From: B16-G9 sp964400655
Lineage (GTDB): Bacteria > Bacteroidota > Bacteroidia > Bacteroidales > F082
DNA: 8,028 bases
Assembly: GCA_964400655.1 (NCBI GenBank)
Contig: CAYNVN010000092.1
Location: forward strand, 1 to 8,028
Direction of reading: 5' to 3'
Below are positions 6,405 through 8,028 of the stretch, piece by piece. The notes under the pieces were generated by a model. It did not search any database. It was not told where the DNA came from and was given only the letters and a program-made list of their open reading frames with translations. The position numbers and the translations under genes were made by a program. How positions within the stretch are numbered: the first letter of the stretch is position 1; each line of letters begins with the position of its first letter.

Positions 6405-7760
6405 GTGACTTCAAAACCTGTCATAACCATTTATCGCGGCATTTCGTACGGGAAAGAGGTTTTTATTTTAAAGTTCAGCTACAACAAAAACCTTATCGAA
6501 ACCATTAAAGCACAGTTTAAAGCCCGCTGGGATCCTGATAAAAAACACTGGCATTTCAGATATTCCGAAAAAAACCTGCAACATATCAAACAGGTGCTTG
6601 AAAACGATTATCAACTCAATTTTACCCGCGAACAGATTAACGCCTCCGAAACATTGCCCGACAACATTAAAGTAATTATGGAGCGGGATGCGTTTAACAA
6701 TCGATTATATGTACATTTTCCTTATGCACGTATTTGGGTTGACGCGATTAGAAAACTTGACGCTGCCTGGTGGCACCATGGCGAAAAAATATGGTCGGTT
6801 TCATTATCCGAAGAAAACATCAAAAAGGTCAGGACGATTTTTAAAGATGCCCATCCCACATTCGTGTTAAAAACGATACATCACACACACCACAGAAAAC
6901 AGACACATAAACTTCCGGTTGACCGCACAATTGTTGATAAGGAGTATATCAGGCAGTTGAATTTACTAAACCGCAGTGAGCATACCATCAACAACTACAC
7001 CAGTATGATTGCCCGATTTCTGCATTATTTTAAAAACGAGGATATTGGCAGATTACCGGAGAAGCAGATAAAAAAATACATACACCATCATCGCGAAAAG
7101 CAGGGTTATTCCGAGTCGTATCAACGATTGATGATCAGCGCATTAAAAAGTTATTACAAGATAATATACAAAAGAAAATTAGACGAAGAAGAGATTCCCT
7201 TTCCAAAAAAGTCGAAACGACTGCCCAAAGTAATTTCGCAAAAAGACGTGGAAAACATGATACGCTTAACGGTTAATCCCAAGCACAGAATGATATTGTT
7301 AATGCTTTACGGATTGGGATTACGCAACAGCGAGCTATCGAACCTCCGTCTTACCGATATTGATTTCAGGCGTGAGATAATAACCATTTACAATGCCAAA
7401 GGCAGGAAAGACAGGCAGATTCCGCTTCCGGATGCCTTAACAGAGCCCATAAAAAGATACATACGCGACTTTGTGCCAAAGGAATTTTTTATAACAGGGC
7501 AATTTGGCGGACAATATTCAGGCAGCAGTATCGACAAAGTAGTAAGGCAGGCTGCCGGTCGGGCCAAAGTAAAATTCAATGTAACGCCCCATGTTTTACG
7601 GCATTGTTTTGCCACACACTCGCTTGAGAAGGGCATTGATTTAAGGTACATACAAGTAATGTTAGGCCACAAGAGCAGTCGCACCACGGAGATATACACC
7701 CATGTAAGCACGAGGCATTTAAAGAAGGTAGGCAACCCCTTAGACGACATAACCATATAA
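6405..7760 (+). CDS. Tyrosine recombinase with two N-terminal HARP-like repeats
   Basis: This 451-residue protein is a tyrosine site-specific recombinase. The catalytic domain (about 275-445) has R307 (GLGLRNSEL), K332 (NAKGRKDR), H396 and R399 (TPHVLRHCFATH), H422 (LGHKSS) and nucleophile Y431 (EIYTHVS), so it appears active. A SAM-like core-binding domain lies at about 175-260. The R307 to H396 spacing (89) is Xer-like and leaves no room for the extra helix of integron IntI enzymes. Residues 1-150 are extra: two copies of a Trp-rich module (about 7-66 and 88-147), followed by a His-rich linker (159-168, HHTHHRKQTH). The start is a GTG; an in-frame TAA at 6387 and no other start between them support it. 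Chromosomal Xer enzymes are about 300 residues, so this is not a plain XerC/D. Its target site is unknown; the adjacent 3' tract is the obvious candidate. Confidence 0.9.
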   Translation: MTSKPVITIYRGISYGKEVFILKFSYNKNLIETIKAQFKARWDPDKKHWHFRYSEKNLQHIKQVLENDYQLNFTREQINASETLPDNIKVIMERDAFNNRLYVHFPYARIWVDAIRKLDAAWWHHGEKIWSVSLSEENIKKVRTIFKDAHPTFVLKTIHHTHHRKQTHKLPVDRTIVDKEYIRQLNLLNRSEHTINNYTSMIARFLHYFKNEDIGRLPEKQIKKYIHHHREKQGYSESYQRLMISALKSYYKIIYKRKLDEEEIPFPKKSKRLPKVISQKDVENMIRLTVNPKHRMILLMLYGLGLRNSELSNLRLTDIDFRREIITIYNAKGRKDRQIPLPDALTEPIKRYIRDFVPKEFFITGQFGGQYSGSSIDKVVRQAAGRAKVKFNVTPHVLRHCFATHSLEKGIDLRYIQVMLGHKSSRTTEIYTHVSTRHLKKVGNPLDDITI

Positions 7761-7813
7761 AAATTATTTCGCCACAAACCTCCGAATAACCCCCGTCTTT
7801 AAAAATTTATTAG

Positions 7814-7821
7814 TAACTTTG
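7814..7821 (+). promoter_or_regulatory. Outward promoter -7 element downstream of the recombinase
   Basis: TAACTTTG is an exact TAnnTTTG word, 54 bases after the recombinase stop codon and pointing away from it. Upstream is an A/T-rich stretch (TTTAAAAATTTATTAG) without a clear TTTG element. Transcription would begin about 7826-7829, at GAGATATAAACAAGTTGG, and run into the GC-rich tract. Confidence 0.55.
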
Positions 7822-7837
7822 GTTGAGATATAAACAA

Positions 7838-8028
7838 GTTGGCGTGCATAGCTTTACTTCCGGTTTCATCTTTATCTGATATGGCCAATGGGTATCTTTT
7901 GGGGCAGGGGCTTGCGGCCTGCACGCAAAATTTGGCACAGCGAGCCACGGCCATCCCAATGCAACGCTGCTTCAGCCCTGGCCTAAACCCAGCCCAACCC
8001 GTTACGCACCCTGCCCGGGGCTGCACGC
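7838..8028 (+). other. GC-rich inverted-repeat tract, possible recombination site or structured RNA
   Basis: From about 7900 composition jumps to roughly two-thirds GC (86 of 128 bases by hand count), against an AT-leaning background. GCGTGCA at 7842-7848 has its exact inverted copy TGCACGC at 7920-7926 and again at 8022-8028, the window end. GGGCAGGG (7902-7909) pairs with CCCTGCCC (8009-8016), and TGCG (7913-7916) with CGCA (8005-8008), so a nested structure with the outer pair 7842-7848/8022-8028 is possible. ATGGCC (7881-7886) can pair with GGCCAT (7949-7954). I find no credible reading frame; the minus-strand open frame through it has no recognisable protein features. It is truncated by the window edge. 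Confidence 0.5.

Noticed and set aside
6405..7760. Integron integrase IntI
   Set aside because: The spacing between catalytic K332 and H396 is Xer-like and there is no IntI-specific insertion; the N-terminal repeats are also not an IntI feature.
6405..7760. Housekeeping XerC or XerD
   Set aside because: The protein is about 150 residues longer than Xer proteins, with an extra duplicated N-terminal half.
7799..8026. 75-residue minus-strand open frame in the GC-rich tract
   Set aside because: Its Cys/Ala/Gly/Pro-rich composition follows from the GC-rich repeat DNA; there is no promoter for it and it crosses the outward promoter word, so coding is unlikely.

Overview
The window looks like a chromosomal segment of a Bacteroidota bacterium, plausibly a Marinilabiliales/Cytophagales-type relative. 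Three things support this. Coding DNA is AT-leaning. There are almost no Shine-Dalgarno sequences. Several intergenic regions carry the Bacteroidota promoter word TAnnTTTG; the copy upstream of fabG also has an ideal TTTG element 19 bp further upstream. The protein family types also fit. The genus cannot be fixed from sequence reading alone.

Layout. Positions 1-321 are non-coding and consist almost entirely of short repeats: a dispersed REP-like palindromic element, an 8-bp-period AAC-rich tandem repeat in two blocks, a CCCGAT/ATCGGG hairpin and three tandem copies of an 8-mer. On the minus strand follow fabG (3-oxoacyl-ACP reductase, 322-1068), with its own promoter, and a 585-residue membrane-anchored protein of AsmA-like appearance (1142-2899). 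A 316-bp divergent intergenic region (2900-3215) separates these from a plus-strand group: aroB (3216-4295), aroA (4295-5563, start overlapping the aroB stop as TGATG) and a LutA/YkgE-type CCG-domain Fe-S protein (5582-6310). After a short gap with a promoter-like word and a hairpin comes a 451-residue tyrosine recombinase (6405-7760), and then a non-coding tail that changes abruptly to about two-thirds GC (7761-8028).

How the genes relate. aroB and aroA encode the 3-dehydroquinate synthase and EPSP synthase steps of the shikimate pathway and are almost certainly co-transcribed and translationally coupled. The lutA-like gene, 18 bp downstream, probably shares the transcript, but no lutB or lutC follows. 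fabG and the AsmA-like gene share a strand but fabG appears to be separately promoted.

The most interesting part is the right end. The recombinase has a complete catalytic set (R307, K332, H396, R399, H422, Y431) behind an unusual N-terminal half built from two gapless-aligning copies, 81 residues apart, of a small Trp-rich alpha/beta module that resembles the HARP-type fold. Immediately downstream lies an outward-facing TAACTTTG promoter word, then a GC-rich, apparently non-coding, inverted-repeat-rich tract that starts with GTTGGCGTGCA and contains TGCACGC twice, the second copy at the last base of the window. This layout of integrase, outward promoter and structured repeat is what an integron-like or otherwise recombinase-linked array could look like at its boundary. 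The window ends before that can be decided.
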